Below, in pieces: positions 18,432 through 26,758 of a stretch of DNA of 64,000 nt. The stretch comes from Streptomyces griseus subsp. griseus (lineage in GTDB: Bacteria; Actinomycetota; Actinomycetes; Streptomycetales; Streptomycetaceae). The stretch covers positions 1 through 64,000 of the forward strand of contig NZ_JOJE01000048.1 in NCBI RefSeq assembly GCF_000720255.1, read 5' to 3'. Below the pieces are notes generated by a model. It had not been told where the DNA came from and did not search any database. It saw nothing but the letters and a program-made list of their open reading frames with translations. Made by a program: the position numbers and the translations under genes. Position 1 is the first letter of the stretch; each line of letters starts with the position of its first letter.

Positions 18432-20546
18432 CTACATCGAAGAAAGGGGTTGTTCTGCCCAGATGACTTTGCCCTCGCGGGTGTGGCGGGTTCCCCAGTG
18501 GTTGGCGAGTTGGGCGACGAGGAGCAGGCCGCGGCCGCCTTCGTCGAAGGTGCGGGCGCGGCGCATGTGCGGGACGGTGCTGCCGGTGTCGGAGACCTCG
18601 CAGGTCAGGGTTGTCTGGTGGATCATGCGGAGCTGGATGGGAGGTTTTCCGTAGCGGATGGCGTTGGTCACCAGTTCGCTGACGACGAGTTCCGTGGTGA
18701 AGGCGGCGTCCTCCAGCCCCCAGACGGCCAGTTGGTCGCATGCGCGGGCTCGGGCTTCGGAGACGATCGCCGGATCGGAGGGGAGGTCCCACGTGGCGAC
18801 GTGGTCGGCGTCGAGGGCTCGGGTCCGTGCCAGGAGCAGGGCGACGTCGTCGGAGGGACGACTGGTCAGCAGCGTGGTCAGGAGGAGGTCGCAGGTGTCC
18901 TCCAGGGACGTCGGCGCACGGGCGAGGACATCGCGGAGCTGGGCGATTCCGGTGCCCGCGTCACGGTCACGGCCTTCGATGAGGCCGTCGGTGTACAGGG
19001 CCAGGACGCTGCCTTCCGGCAGTTCGAACTGGGTCGTCTCGAAGGGGAGCCCGCCGAGTCCCAGGGGCGGGCCGATCGGGAGCTCGGGGACGTCGACTGT
19101 CCGTGCGGGCGGGGCACCGCCGGCCGCAGCAGGGGTCACCACGGCCGGCGGAACATGTCCGGCGCTGGACACGGAGCACAAGCGGGAGACCGGGTCGTAG
19201 ACGAGATAGAGGCAGGTGGCACTGATCTCGTCCGTCTCCGGCTCCTGCTCACCCTGGAGGCGGATGACCACGTCGTCGAGGTGGGTGAGCAGTTCGTCGG
19301 GCGGCAGATCGATGTCCGCGAGGGTGCGGACCGCCGTCCGCAGTCTGCCCATGGTCGCCGCGGCCTGGAGCCCGCGCCCGATCACGTCTCCGACGACGAG
19401 GGCGACCCGGGCTCCGGACAGCGGTATCACGTCGTACCAGTCCCCGCCCACGCCCTCTCGGGCTCCGCAGGGCAGGTAGCGGGACGCCGTCTCGGCGGCG
19501 GGCTGTTCCGGCACGTGGTGCGGCAGCAGACTGCGTTGCAGAGCGAGCGCGGTGGACCTCTGGTGGGTGTACCGACGGGCGTTGTCGATGTACACAGCCG
19601 CCCTGGACGCGATCTCCTGGGCCAGGAGCAGGTCGTCGTCGTTGTAGGGGTCCGGGGTGCCATGGCGGAAGAACTGGACGAGACCCAGCGTGACGCCCCG
19701 GGCCCACAGCGGCACCATGAGCACGGAGAGGGCGCCGTGGGCGTTCAGGACGCGGCCACGCTCGGGAGTGCCGGCCGCCAGCGTGCGAACCTGCTCCGAG
19801 TCCGGTGGGTACGTGTGCGTCTCATCCGGTGCGACCGCTGAGTCCGGGCGGCCGCCCGGCGCGGCCCGCTCGGCGATCCGGCGCAGCGTCTGCTGACTCG
19901 GGCCGGGGGCGTCATCCGTCTCCTCGCCCTCCAGCACTGAGTCGAGCAGGTCCACGGTCACCACGTCGGCGAAATGGTCGGTGCCCACGTTCGCCAGTTC
20001 CTGGCAGGTGCGGGTGAGGTCGAGGGTGGCTCCGACACGGACCGTGGCCTCGTCGATCACCGATTGCCGCCACTTCAACAGGCGCTCCCGCTCCTCCTGA
20101 TAGGCAGCGGTGACCTGTTTCGCGATGCGGTCATTGAACTCGAACCCCATCACGCTCACCTTGGTCGCCGCGGCGCTGATCAGTTCGGGGTTCTTCGCGA
20201 CCCTCACCACCTCTTCGAGCGTCCACTGGAGGATGCCCGCGAGGCCGAGCCGGTAGCCGTGCAGCAGTTCGCTCATCTGTCCACCACGCTGAGCGAACCG
20301 ACGGGCGCGCTCGATGGCGACAGGCGGCGCACTGACCTCCCGCACATCGAGGCCCTGCTCGAGGATGCCCAGCCAGTGGGTGACGTGTTGAGACAGGGTG
20401 AACACCACAGGTGCGGTGTCCTCGCCCTCCCACAGCACTGGAATTTCGACACGCAAGCGCTCGACCAACGCGTCGACCAGTTCCTCCACCCGCGGCTTCA
20501 GACCGCGAGCGGCGCTGGACAGGCACGCGTCGGCGTTGGTCGCCAC
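18432..20546 (-). CDS. RsbRD-like sensor-GAF-SpoIIE phosphatase-ATPase protein
   Basis: About 704 residues. The first 160 form an all-helical domain like the RsbRD N-terminal sensor (ARRFAQRGGQMSELLHGYR is its conserved core in part). Then come a GAF domain (about 170-340), a SpoIIE/PP2C domain (about 360-570, VGGDWYDVIPL and SDDVALLL) and a HATPase_c domain (about 590-700, ELVTNAIRYG, EGGRGLLLV). It is a paralogue of 4610-7036 from the GAF domain on. The start is uncertain: GTG 20546 is the best I can find, without a convincing ribosome site, and an open frame continues upstream. Expected role: partner-switching control of a sigma factor. Confidence 0.8.
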   Translation of the reverse strand: MATNADACLSSAARGLKPRVEELVDALVERLRVEIPVLWEGEDTAPVVFTLSQHVTHWLGILEQGLDVREVSAPPVAIERARRFAQRGGQMSELLHGYRLGLAGILQWTLEEVVRVAKNPELISAAATKVSVMGFEFNDRIAKQVTAAYQEERERLLKWRQSVIDEATVRVGATLDLTRTCQELANVGTDHFADVVTVDLLDSVLEGEETDDAPGPSQQTLRRIAERAAPGGRPDSAVAPDETHTYPPDSEQVRTLAAGTPERGRVLNAHGALSVLMVPLWARGVTLGLVQFFRHGTPDPYNDDDLLLAQEIASRAAVYIDNARRYTHQRSTALALQRSLLPHHVPEQPAAETASRYLPCGAREGVGGDWYDVIPLSGARVALVVGDVIGRGLQAAATMGRLRTAVRTLADIDLPPDELLTHLDDVVIRLQGEQEPETDEISATCLYLVYDPVSRLCSVSSAGHVPPAVVTPAAAGGAPPARTVDVPELPIGPPLGLGGLPFETTQFELPEGSVLALYTDGLIEGRDRDAGTGIAQLRDVLARAPTSLEDTCDLLLTTLLTSRPSDDVALLLARTRALDADHVATWDLPSDPAIVSEARARACDQLAVWGLEDAAFTTELVVSELVTNAIRYGKPPIQLRMIHQTTLTCEVSDTGSTVPHMRRARTFDEGGRGLLLVAQLANHWGTRHTREGKVIWAEQPLSSM

Positions 20547-20660
20547 AAGGAGAATGTACGGCCAAACGGATGAGCGTGCACTTCCCTCCGACCTGGTAGC
20601 GAGTGGCCGCGTGGACGTCAAAGTTGCTCCACAACCCTCCCCTCGTGCAATGTTTTCTCT

Positions 20661-21101
20661 GTGGATGCGACCGACAGGGCAATCATCGCCGAGCTGGAGC
20701 GGGACGGACGGCTGACCAACGTGGAGCTGGCGCAGCGAGTCGGTCTCACCACGGGGCCGTGCCTGCGGCGGGTCCAGCGGCTGGAGGCCGACGGGGTCAT
20801 CCGGGGGTACCGGGCGGTGATCGACGCCGCCGCGCTGGGCCGTTCCTTCGAGGTACTGCTCGATCTCAGCCTCGAGTCGCAGGACGCGGAGACGGTGGAG
20901 CGCTTCGAGCAGACGCTGGCACAGGCCGACGAGGTGCTGGAGCTGCGCAGGCTGTTCGGCACACCGGACTATTTCGTGCGCGTGGCCGTCGCCGACCTGG
21001 CCGCGTACGAGACGTTCCTCAGCCGACGGGTGATGACGATCCCACGGGTCAAGAACGTCACCTCGCACTTCACGATGAAGACCGTCAAGCCCGGTCCCTA
21101 G
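20661..21101 (+). CDS. Lrp/AsnC-family regulator
   Basis: This 146-residue protein starts at GTG 20661. It has an N-terminal helix-turn-helix (LTNVELAQRVGLTTGPCLRRVQ) and a C-terminal RAM ligand-binding domain (FGTPDYFVRVAVADL). Typical amino-acid-responsive regulator. It is followed by an alcohol dehydrogenase remnant on the opposite strand, so any partner enzyme may have been lost. Confidence 0.87.
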   Translation: MDATDRAIIAELERDGRLTNVELAQRVGLTTGPCLRRVQRLEADGVIRGYRAVIDAAALGRSFEVLLDLSLESQDAETVERFEQTLAQADEVLELRRLFGTPDYFVRVAVADLAAYETFLSRRVMTIPRVKNVTSHFTMKTVKPGP

Positions 21102-21116
21102 CGGACCGGGCTTGAC
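21084..21116. terminator. Hairpin overlapping the Lrp stop codon
   Basis: Perfect 14-bp stem (21084-21097 and 21103-21116) with a 5-nt loop that contains the TAG stop. Confidence 0.8.
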
Positions 21117-21154
21117 GATCGACCGCCGGGCTGCGGGATGGTGAGGCCCGACGG

Positions 21155-21335
21155 ATGCCGGTGGTGATGGTGACCTGCTTGGCCCAGAGCTTCTCCCGAC
21201 GGAGGGTGGCCGGGCCCTCGTCGACGCCGATGGTGGCGACGCGCCTGCCGGAGCGGACCGGGTCGGCGGCGAGCTCGAAGGCGTCGGGGAAGCCGACGGC
21301 TTCGATGGTGACGTCCGCGCCGTAGCCGGCCGTGG
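21155..21335 (-). pseudogene. Fragment of a zinc-type alcohol dehydrogenase
   Basis: About 60 codons on the minus strand read GADVTIEAVGFPDAFELA, then GRRVATIGV and REKLWAKQVTITTG. This is the cofactor-domain part of a medium-chain alcohol dehydrogenase. Both ends run into unrelated sequence, and no zinc-binding N-terminus is present. Confidence 0.7.
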
Positions 21336-21474
21336 CGGGGGTGTGTGCCGGCGGACTCCCAACCAGTACTGGTGGCGTTGCGGCAGTGGGGTGACACCTG
21401 GGCCGCGGACGAAGACGGGCCCCAGTGGTCCTACGCCACAGGGAACGCGGCACCGCGGTGCACGTGATGACCCG

Positions 21475-21951
21475 TCAGCCGAGAGGCTGTGCCGAGGGGC
21501 CCGGGCGAGTGCGGGCCTCCCGAGGTGTCAACGGCCCGTGGCCCTCCGTGCAGAGGACCACGGCTCGCAGAGGCTCACCGCACTCGACATGGTGAACTTC
21601 CAGGGGCGGGCCCTGAGGATCTGCCGTGTACCGGTCGCCCCACTGCTTGAGGGCGATCATCGCGGGCCACAGTTCCCAGCCCTTGCCCGTGAGCCGGTAC
21701 TCGTGGCGGGTGCGGCTGCCCGGCTCGCGGTAGGCGACGGTCTCCAGGATCCCGGCCGCGACGAGTTTCCGCAGCCGGTCCGCCAGGACGGCCTCGGACA
21801 GCCCGACGTGCCGCCGGAAGTCGTCGAAGCGGCGGACGCCGTTCATGGCGTCCCGGATCAACAGCAATGACCACTTCTCGCCGATCAGGTCCAGTGTCCG
21901 GTGGACCGTGCAGTTCTCCGTACTCGTCTCCAGCCACCTCATGCCGCCCAT
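21475..21951 (-). CDS. HxlR-family regulator
   Basis: This 158-residue protein has a winged helix of the HxlR type (LIGEKWSLLLIRDAMNGVRRF, then ADRLRKLVAAGILE and a HEYRLTGKG wing). It starts at ATG 21951 or 21942. It diverges from the thioesterase gene across an 82-bp gap that holds a strong inverted repeat, so it likely represses itself and that gene, as HxlR proteins commonly do in response to small electrophiles. Confidence 0.86.
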   Translation of the reverse strand: MGGMRWLETSTENCTVHRTLDLIGEKWSLLLIRDAMNGVRRFDDFRRHVGLSEAVLADRLRKLVAAGILETVAYREPGSRTRHEYRLTGKGWELWPAMIALKQWGDRYTADPQGPPLEVHHVECGEPLRAVVLCTEGHGPLTPREARTRPGPSAQPLG

Positions 21952-22026
21952 CCTAGGCTGGCTTCACCATTGACAGCCAGATGACGACACAGCTAGCTTC
22001 GCCACGAGAAGCCAGCCGTGCCTAGG
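21952..22026. promoter_or_regulatory. Palindromic operator region between HxlR and thioesterase genes
   Basis: CCTAGG followed by CTGGCTTC (21952-21965) is mirrored by GAAGCCAG and, after CCGTG, CCTAGG (22009-22026). Extra GCTTC/GAAGC and AGCCAG half-sites lie between. The repeat fills the divergent promoter gap, which fits binding by two HxlR dimers. Confidence 0.6.
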
Positions 22027-22033
22027 AGTGGGA

Positions 22034-22528
22034 ATGCGCAGGTCACGTACGTTCGAATGGGAAGATCCCACCATCTCCGCCAGAGCGGTCGGTGATCGCA
22101 GCGGTCTCGACTTCCTCCGCGAAATCCTGGCTGGGCGCCTGCCCGCCGCGCCGGTCGCCGCCACCCTGGGCTTCACCCTGGAAGAGGTCGAGCACGGCCG
22201 GGCGGTCTTCGTCCTGGTGCCGGGCGAGGAGCACTACAACCCGATCGGCAGCGTCCACGGCGGCGTCTACGCCACACTGTTGGACTCGGCGGCCGGCAGT
22301 GCGGTGCAGTCCGTGCTGCCCCGGGGCATGGGGTACACCTCGATCGATCTGACGTTGAAGTTCCTGCGCCCGGTCACCGTCGACACGGGCAAGGTCCGCG
22401 CCATCGGCACCGTCCTCAACAGCGGACGCCGCACCGCCCTCGCCCAGGCTGAGCTCCGCGACTCCGCCGACCGCCTGCTGGCCCACGCCACCAGCAGCTG
22501 CATGCTCTTCCCTGTCCCGTCCGACTGA
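22034..22528 (+). CDS. PaaI-type hotdog thioesterase
   Basis: This 164-residue protein has the hotdog signature HYNPIGSVHGGVYATLLDSAAG and the strand DLTLKFLRPV. PaaI-type enzymes hydrolyse acyl- or aryl-CoA thioesters. ATG 22034 has AGGAG six bases upstream. Its divergent partner is the HxlR regulator. Confidence 0.86.
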   Translation: MRRSRTFEWEDPTISARAVGDRSGLDFLREILAGRLPAAPVAATLGFTLEEVEHGRAVFVLVPGEEHYNPIGSVHGGVYATLLDSAAGSAVQSVLPRGMGYTSIDLTLKFLRPVTVDTGKVRAIGTVLNSGRRTALAQAELRDSADRLLAHATSSCMLFPVPSD

Positions 22529-22551
22529 CCTCGTCCCGTCCGACTGACCTC
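22514..22551. repeat. 19-bp perfect tandem duplication across a stop codon
   Basis: GTCCCGTCCGACTGACCTC is present twice without a gap (22514-22532, 22533-22551). The first copy holds the last codons and stop of the thioesterase gene. Confidence 0.9.
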
Positions 22552-22716
22552 CCGGGGTTTGCGAAGGTGATCGACAGATTGGCCGCGGCCACGCCGAAGA
22601 TCGCGGTGAGCAGGGGCAGCCCCGGCAGCGGTGAGAAAGCTGACGAGGTCACGGCGCCGGTGCCGATGGCGGCCAGGACGGCGATCCACTGGCCGCGGCG
22701 ACGGCCACCTTGCACA
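22552..22716 (-). pseudogene. Probable membrane-protein fragment
   Basis: Minus-strand codons read QWIAVLAAIGTGAVTSSAF, PLPGLPLLTAIFGVAAANLS, then run into the duplicated bases near the thioesterase stop. This looks like one or two membrane helices of a lost gene. The family cannot be named. Confidence 0.35.
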
Positions 22717-22723
22717 CCGGGGG

Positions 22724-23983
22724 CTATTTGGCGGGCGTGACGACGTACTGGCGCACGTACAGGTCGCGGTAGGTGACCGGGCCGCGCGGGCCGGGGACCC
22801 GGTCGATGTTGATTCCGGTCTCCGGCAGACGCAGGAGTTTGAAGCCGTCGAGCAGGCGCGTGGGCGCGTTCCAGAAGACTCCGGAGCCGCTGTAGGCGTC
22901 GATGAAATGGGCGGCGACCGTGGGGTCCTGGGTGGCGACGGCGGCGGCGAGCCCGGAGGTCTCCTCGTTGGCGATCCGTGCCGCGTCGAGGGGACCGTCC
23001 GCGGCGTCGATCGTTACGGTCGCGGCGCGTTCCGCGTCGAGGGACCACTCGTAGCCGCGCGGGTGGTCGTGCGGCGGCAGCGAAACGGCGATGCCCAGGC
23101 GCTCCAGGACCTCCAGGACACCGGGCAGCGCCTTGTCGTAGACGGTCCGGTCGATGAGCAGCAGGTTCAGCCGGTTGCACACGCCGAGGCGGTCCAGGCT
23201 GTCGGCGATCAGCTGATGCACCGCGCTCTCGTCGGCGTCGGCGCCCACATACAGCACTCCCCCGCCGTCGGCGTGCGCCAGCGTCCGTACGCCGTGCACC
23301 GCGGCCTCGCGGCTGAGTTCCCGGGTGCTCTCGCCGCTGCCCCGCAGGATGACCAGCGGGACGATCTCCGGCAGGGTCACCAGCGCATGGGCCGCGGCAC
23401 GGTCCGCGCTCGGCACCAGCTGGATGACGTCGGGATCGAGGCCGACGTCGCTCAGCGCGGGGACGATCACCTGCGCGACGAGGGCCTGAGAGGACCGCAG
23501 GGCCGCCGAACCGGTGCGCAGCACCCCACCGTTACGGGATTTGAGCAGCTGTGAGGCGATGTCCAGCGTCACGTTGGGACGGGCCTCGAAGTTCGCGCCG
23601 ATGACGCCCACCGGGCGTCGGCGTTCCACCAGCGTGAGACCGTCCGGGCGCTCTTCGACGACGCGGTCCCTGTGGGTGTGCGGAACGTTCGCGAGCGTGC
23701 GCAGTTGCGCCGCCATGTCGTCCAACCGGGCGGTGGTCAGCCGCAGTCGGTCCTGAAGCGCGGGCGACAGACCGTCGGCCTCCGCTGCCCGCAGGTCTTC
23801 GGCGTTGGCCGACCTCAGCGCGGGCGCGGCGTCCGTGAGCCGCTCCGACATGCGGAGCAGCGCCGCGTCGATCACCGCGTCCGAGGCCTGGGCGAGGGTG
23901 GCGACGCCCTGCTGAGCCCGGACCGCGCACTGGCGCACTGTTGTCTGGACGGAGCGGGGAGCGCTCTGTTCGACGCTGCTCAC
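22724..23983 (-). CDS. Glutamate-5-semialdehyde dehydrogenase-like protein (ProA family)
   Basis: This 419-residue protein, the usual ProA length, has family blocks RPVGVIGANFEARPNVT, PRGSGEST-type ILRGSGESTRE, and the catalytic Cys in RLGVCNRLN. GSGVFWNAPTRLLDGF lies near the end. ProA reduces glutamyl-5-phosphate to the semialdehyde in proline synthesis. Here it stands alone without proB, and the cysteine context (VCNRLN rather than VCNAAET-like) is divergent, so another acyl-phosphate or aldehyde may be the substrate. GTG 23983 is preferred. A palindrome at 24034 probably controls it. Confidence 0.78.
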   Translation of the reverse strand: MSSVEQSAPRSVQTTVRQCAVRAQQGVATLAQASDAVIDAALLRMSERLTDAAPALRSANAEDLRAAEADGLSPALQDRLRLTTARLDDMAAQLRTLANVPHTHRDRVVEERPDGLTLVERRRPVGVIGANFEARPNVTLDIASQLLKSRNGGVLRTGSAALRSSQALVAQVIVPALSDVGLDPDVIQLVPSADRAAAHALVTLPEIVPLVILRGSGESTRELSREAAVHGVRTLAHADGGGVLYVGADADESAVHQLIADSLDRLGVCNRLNLLLIDRTVYDKALPGVLEVLERLGIAVSLPPHDHPRGYEWSLDAERAATVTIDAADGPLDAARIANEETSGLAAAVATQDPTVAAHFIDAYSGSGVFWNAPTRLLDGFKLLRLPETGINIDRVPGPRGPVTYRDLYVRQYVVTPAK

Positions 23984-24033
23984 GGGAGTGTCCTTCGCGG
24001 TCGGTGCGCACGGAATCGATGACGCTACGCAGT

Positions 24034-24046
24034 ATTGTTCAACAAT
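24034..24046. promoter_or_regulatory. Perfect palindrome upstream of the ProA-like gene, GntR/FadR type
   Basis: ATTGTTCAACAAT is a 13-bp perfect palindrome, 51 bases upstream of the GTG. It matches the TNGTN3ACNA pattern known for FadR-subfamily GntR repressors. No GntR gene is in this window. Confidence 0.55.
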
Positions 24047-24067
24047 CCTCGAATCGGGCGACGCCAA

Positions 24068-24342
24068 CTGTAAACCGATCGGTTGTGCCGGGCAAGCACC
24101 ACGCCCGGCACGAGCGCGGTCAGCACGAGCGGCACGGCAGGAACGTCGCCGTGGATGTCTCCGCTCTTGAGGTCGGAGGCCGGGCTGGAGGGGCGAAGCG
24201 GGCCCGGCCGCCGAAGGCGAGGCGGTTGGGGGGCAGGCGGATGCAGTGGCCGAGGTGCGGGCAGAGCGGGGCTGTGTCCAGCCAGTACGAGATCTGCTTC
24301 ATGGCGTGCGTCCTCGCACCCGTCTCACATCCGTACGAAGGG
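24068..24342. other. Gap with a possible flavoenzyme N-terminal fragment
   Basis: No intact gene is visible. On the minus strand from 24302 the codons MKQISYWLDTAP match the usual first residues of DAO-type FAD-dependent oxidoreductases, then the frame becomes unlike any family. I see nothing else here. Confidence 0.3.
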
Positions 24343-24550
24343 TCAGCAGCCGAGCAGCGTCGGCAGGCCGGACAGGTCGCGCAGCTCGTCGTGCGGCTGG
24401 TGGTCGGCGCTGTCCGGGCGGCCGAAGCGGTTGATCCACACGGGAGGGTTCGACGCCGATGTTCTCGACGTTCCGCGCGATCAGTTGTGGTCCGTGTCGG
24501 AGATGATGGCGATCTCGTAGCGGGACTTCAGGGCGCGCAGTTGAGCGCCC
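24343..24550 (-). pseudogene. Remnant of a haloacid-dehalogenase-like hydrolase
   Basis: Minus-strand codons read LRALKSRYEIAIISDTDHN, then after a one-base shift LIARNVENIGV. After a further junction they read PVWINRFGRPDSADHQPHDE, LRDLSGLPTLL and a stop at 24343. These are the middle and C-terminal motifs of type II HAD hydrolases with the segment between them deleted. No start is present. Confidence 0.68.
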
Positions 24551-24559
24551 ACGACAGTC

Positions 24560-24823
24560 CTAGTCGGCGCTGGCCGCTTCGTCGCGAGCCATGTCGAGGA
24601 AGCGCCGGATCGCTTCGACCGACATGTCGAGTCCCTCGGACGCGGACTGTTCGTCGCCGAAGACCTGCACTGCCTCGGTGACGGCCACGGACAGTTCCAG
24701 CTCGGCCTTGCGGACCTTGGCCTCGGCCTTGTCCACGGTGTCGACCACCGCCAACTGGCGGCGCTGCTTCTCCTGGAGCCGCTGCTTGCGGGAGAGGGTC
24801 TTGTCAGAGTTCTGCACGGTCAT
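24560..24823 (-). CDS. Small coiled-coil protein, unknown function
   Basis: This 87-residue protein is dominated by a charged helix (LSRKQRLQEKQRRQLAVVD, then KAEAKVRKAELELS) and an acidic C-terminal helix (EAIRRFLDMARDE). It is probably a coiled coil. An alternative ATG at 24835 would overlap the upstream hydrolase stop as ATGA. Function unknown; similar short helical proteins are frequent in streptomycete accessory DNA. Confidence 0.5.
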   Translation of the reverse strand: MTVQNSDKTLSRKQRLQEKQRRQLAVVDTVDKAEAKVRKAELELSVAVTEAVQVFGDEQSASEGLDMSVEAIRRFLDMARDEAASAD

Positions 24824-24831
24824 GACCAAGA

Positions 24832-25617
24832 TCATAATGAGTCCGAGCGGGGTCCGGAGCACATCGATGGGGCCTGCACGGGCCCGCATCGAGGGCGAGG
24901 CGACCGCCGAACGGCTCGCGTCCGGAGAGCGTCGTCGGCCAGGCGGACGAAGCTCTTCGGGATGCGGCCCCAGGTCGCGGCCTGCGCCCGGTCGGCGTCG
25001 GTGCCGGCGTCCAGGTTCTCGTCGGGCTGGAAGGTGTTCAGGAAGGTCAGGAACTCCTCGTCGGTGCCGTCGGCGAGGAAGGCCGCCTTGAACGCGGCGA
25101 GGGCGTCCGGGTCCGCGGTGCGGAAGTTGACGCGGAGGAGGCCGAGGTCCGCTGGGTTCCCGGCCATCGCCAGACCGAGCGAAGCGGCGTCGACCGTGGC
25201 CATCTCCGGCTCTGCGTAGTACGCCCCGATACCGAGATCGACCGGGCACCAGGCGGCGACGTAGACGATGCGGTCGATCAGGTCCGGCCGCGCGTTGGCC
25301 GCGGCGGTGGCGGTGACGCCGCCACGGCTGTGGGCGACCAGGATCACGGGACCGTTCCGCTTGGCCCGCTCCAGGATCCCGATCAGGTGCGCGGCGTTGT
25401 CGGCGAGCGTGACCCCCTTGATCGAGCCGGGCGCGATGGCGAGCTCTCCGAGATCCTGCGGCGCCTGGTAGGCACGGGTGTAGGTCGCCCCGAATCCGTG
25501 ACCGGGCAGGTCGACGGCGACCGAACGGTGCCCGAGGAGGCCGAGTTCCGCCTGGAGCGGTGCTAAGGAAAAGGAATTCGCGAAGGCTCCGTGTACCAGT
25601 ACGAACGTGGGTTGCAT
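24832..25617 (-). pseudogene. Alpha/beta hydrolase with damaged C-terminus
   Basis: Residues 1-about 228 are a good alpha/beta hydrolase: FVLVHGAFAN, DLPGHG, nucleophile Ser in VAHSRGG, and late DENLDAGTDADRAQAATWGR. Such proteins are salicylate-esterase/EstC-like. After IPKSFVRLADD the sequence turns into Arg/Pro-rich residues with a terminal TTA codon, so the segment that should carry the catalytic His is absent. The reading frame is open for 261 residues, but activity is doubtful. Confidence 0.68.
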
Positions 25618-25712
25618 CTGTCTACTCGCTTTCAGGATGTCTCCGTAGGTGGTGGTGAGCAGCACACGCTACTCATCGGAAGATCATCCGCAATGCCTGT
25701 TCGAGCCCTCGT

Positions 25713-26756
25713 CTACTCCTGTTTTTCGCCGGAGGCGAAGCGGGAGATGATCAGGGCGATGATGATGATGGCGCCGTTGAGGAATTGGTTCCATAGGGGT
25801 GGGACGCCGGCGAGGGTCATGACGTTGACGACGAGTTGGAGGGTGAGGACGCCGGTGAGGGCGCCGAAGACGGAGCCTTTGCCGCCGTTGAGGCTGACGC
25901 CGCCGATGACGGTGGCGGCGAAGACCTGGAAGATCCAGCCGTTGCCTTGGGTGGCGGAGATGGAGCCGTAGTGGCCGCTGTAGAGGATGCCGGCGAATGC
26001 GGCGAGGAGGCTGCCGAGGATGAGGACGGTCCAGGTGATGCGGTCGACGCGGATGCCGGCGGTGCGGGCGGCTTCGGGGTTGCCGCCGATGGCGTAGAGG
26101 GCGCGGCCGTGTCGGAGCCAGGCCAGGGCGGCGGCGCCGGCTGTGAAGAGCAGGGTGCAGATCCAGATGGCGGCGGGTGCGCCGAGCCAGGAGGCTTTGC
26201 CGAGGTAGGTGAAGGAGGTGGGGAGGTCGACGATGGACTGGCCTTGTGAGATGGCGACTTGGAGGCCGCGGAGCATGGTCAGGGCGCCGAGGGTGACGAT
26301 GAAGCCGTTGAGGCGGAGTTTGAGGATGAGGAAGCCGTTGAGGGCGCCGATGGCGGCGCCGACCAGGAGGCAGAGGGGGATGGCGGTCCATTGGGGGAGC
26401 AGGCCCAGGCCGTTGAAGCGGCCTCCGGTGGTGGGCAGGACGAGCCAGACGGCGATGACGGGGGCCACGCCGATGGTGGACTCCAGGGAGAGGTCCATGC
26501 GTCCGCTGATGAGGATGAGGGCGGTGGCCAGGACGAGGAGGCTGAGTTCGGTGGATTGCTGGGCGACGCCGATGAGGTTGTCGGTGGTGAGGAAGGCGGG
26601 GGAGACGATGAAGCCGATCAGGCCGAGGACGAGGATGGCGGGGATGAGGGAGAGTTCGCGGAAGCGGCCGAGGTCGAGGCGGTGGCGGGTGGTGTCCGCG
26701 GTGGCCGGCTCCGCCGCGGTTGCTGCGGGTTCGGTGAGTTGTGTGGTGGCGGACAT
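25713..26756 (-). CDS. Sugar ABC transporter permease (RbsC-type), probable L-fucose importer
   Basis: This 347-residue membrane protein has about ten hydrophobic helices. Family signatures are ISGRMDLSLESTIG (the usual SGGIDLSVG region), LRLNGFIVTLGALTMLRG and YAIGGNPEAARTAGI. It forms the channel of a ribose-type importer with the ATPase two bases upstream and the lipoprotein at 28488-29414. Substrate L-fucose is inferred from the divergent catabolic operon. Confidence 0.85.
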   Translation of the reverse strand: MSATTQLTEPAATAAEPATADTTRHRLDLGRFRELSLIPAILVLGLIGFIVSPAFLTTDNLIGVAQQSTELSLLVLATALILISGRMDLSLESTIGVAPVIAVWLVLPTTGGRFNGLGLLPQWTAIPLCLLVGAAIGALNGFLILKLRLNGFIVTLGALTMLRGLQVAISQGQSIVDLPTSFTYLGKASWLGAPAAIWICTLLFTAGAAALAWLRHGRALYAIGGNPEAARTAGIRVDRITWTVLILGSLLAAFAGILYSGHYGSISATQGNGWIFQVFAATVIGGVSLNGGKGSVFGALTGVLTLQLVVNVMTLAGVPPLWNQFLNGAIIIIALIISRFASGEKQE

Positions 26757-26758
26757 GT

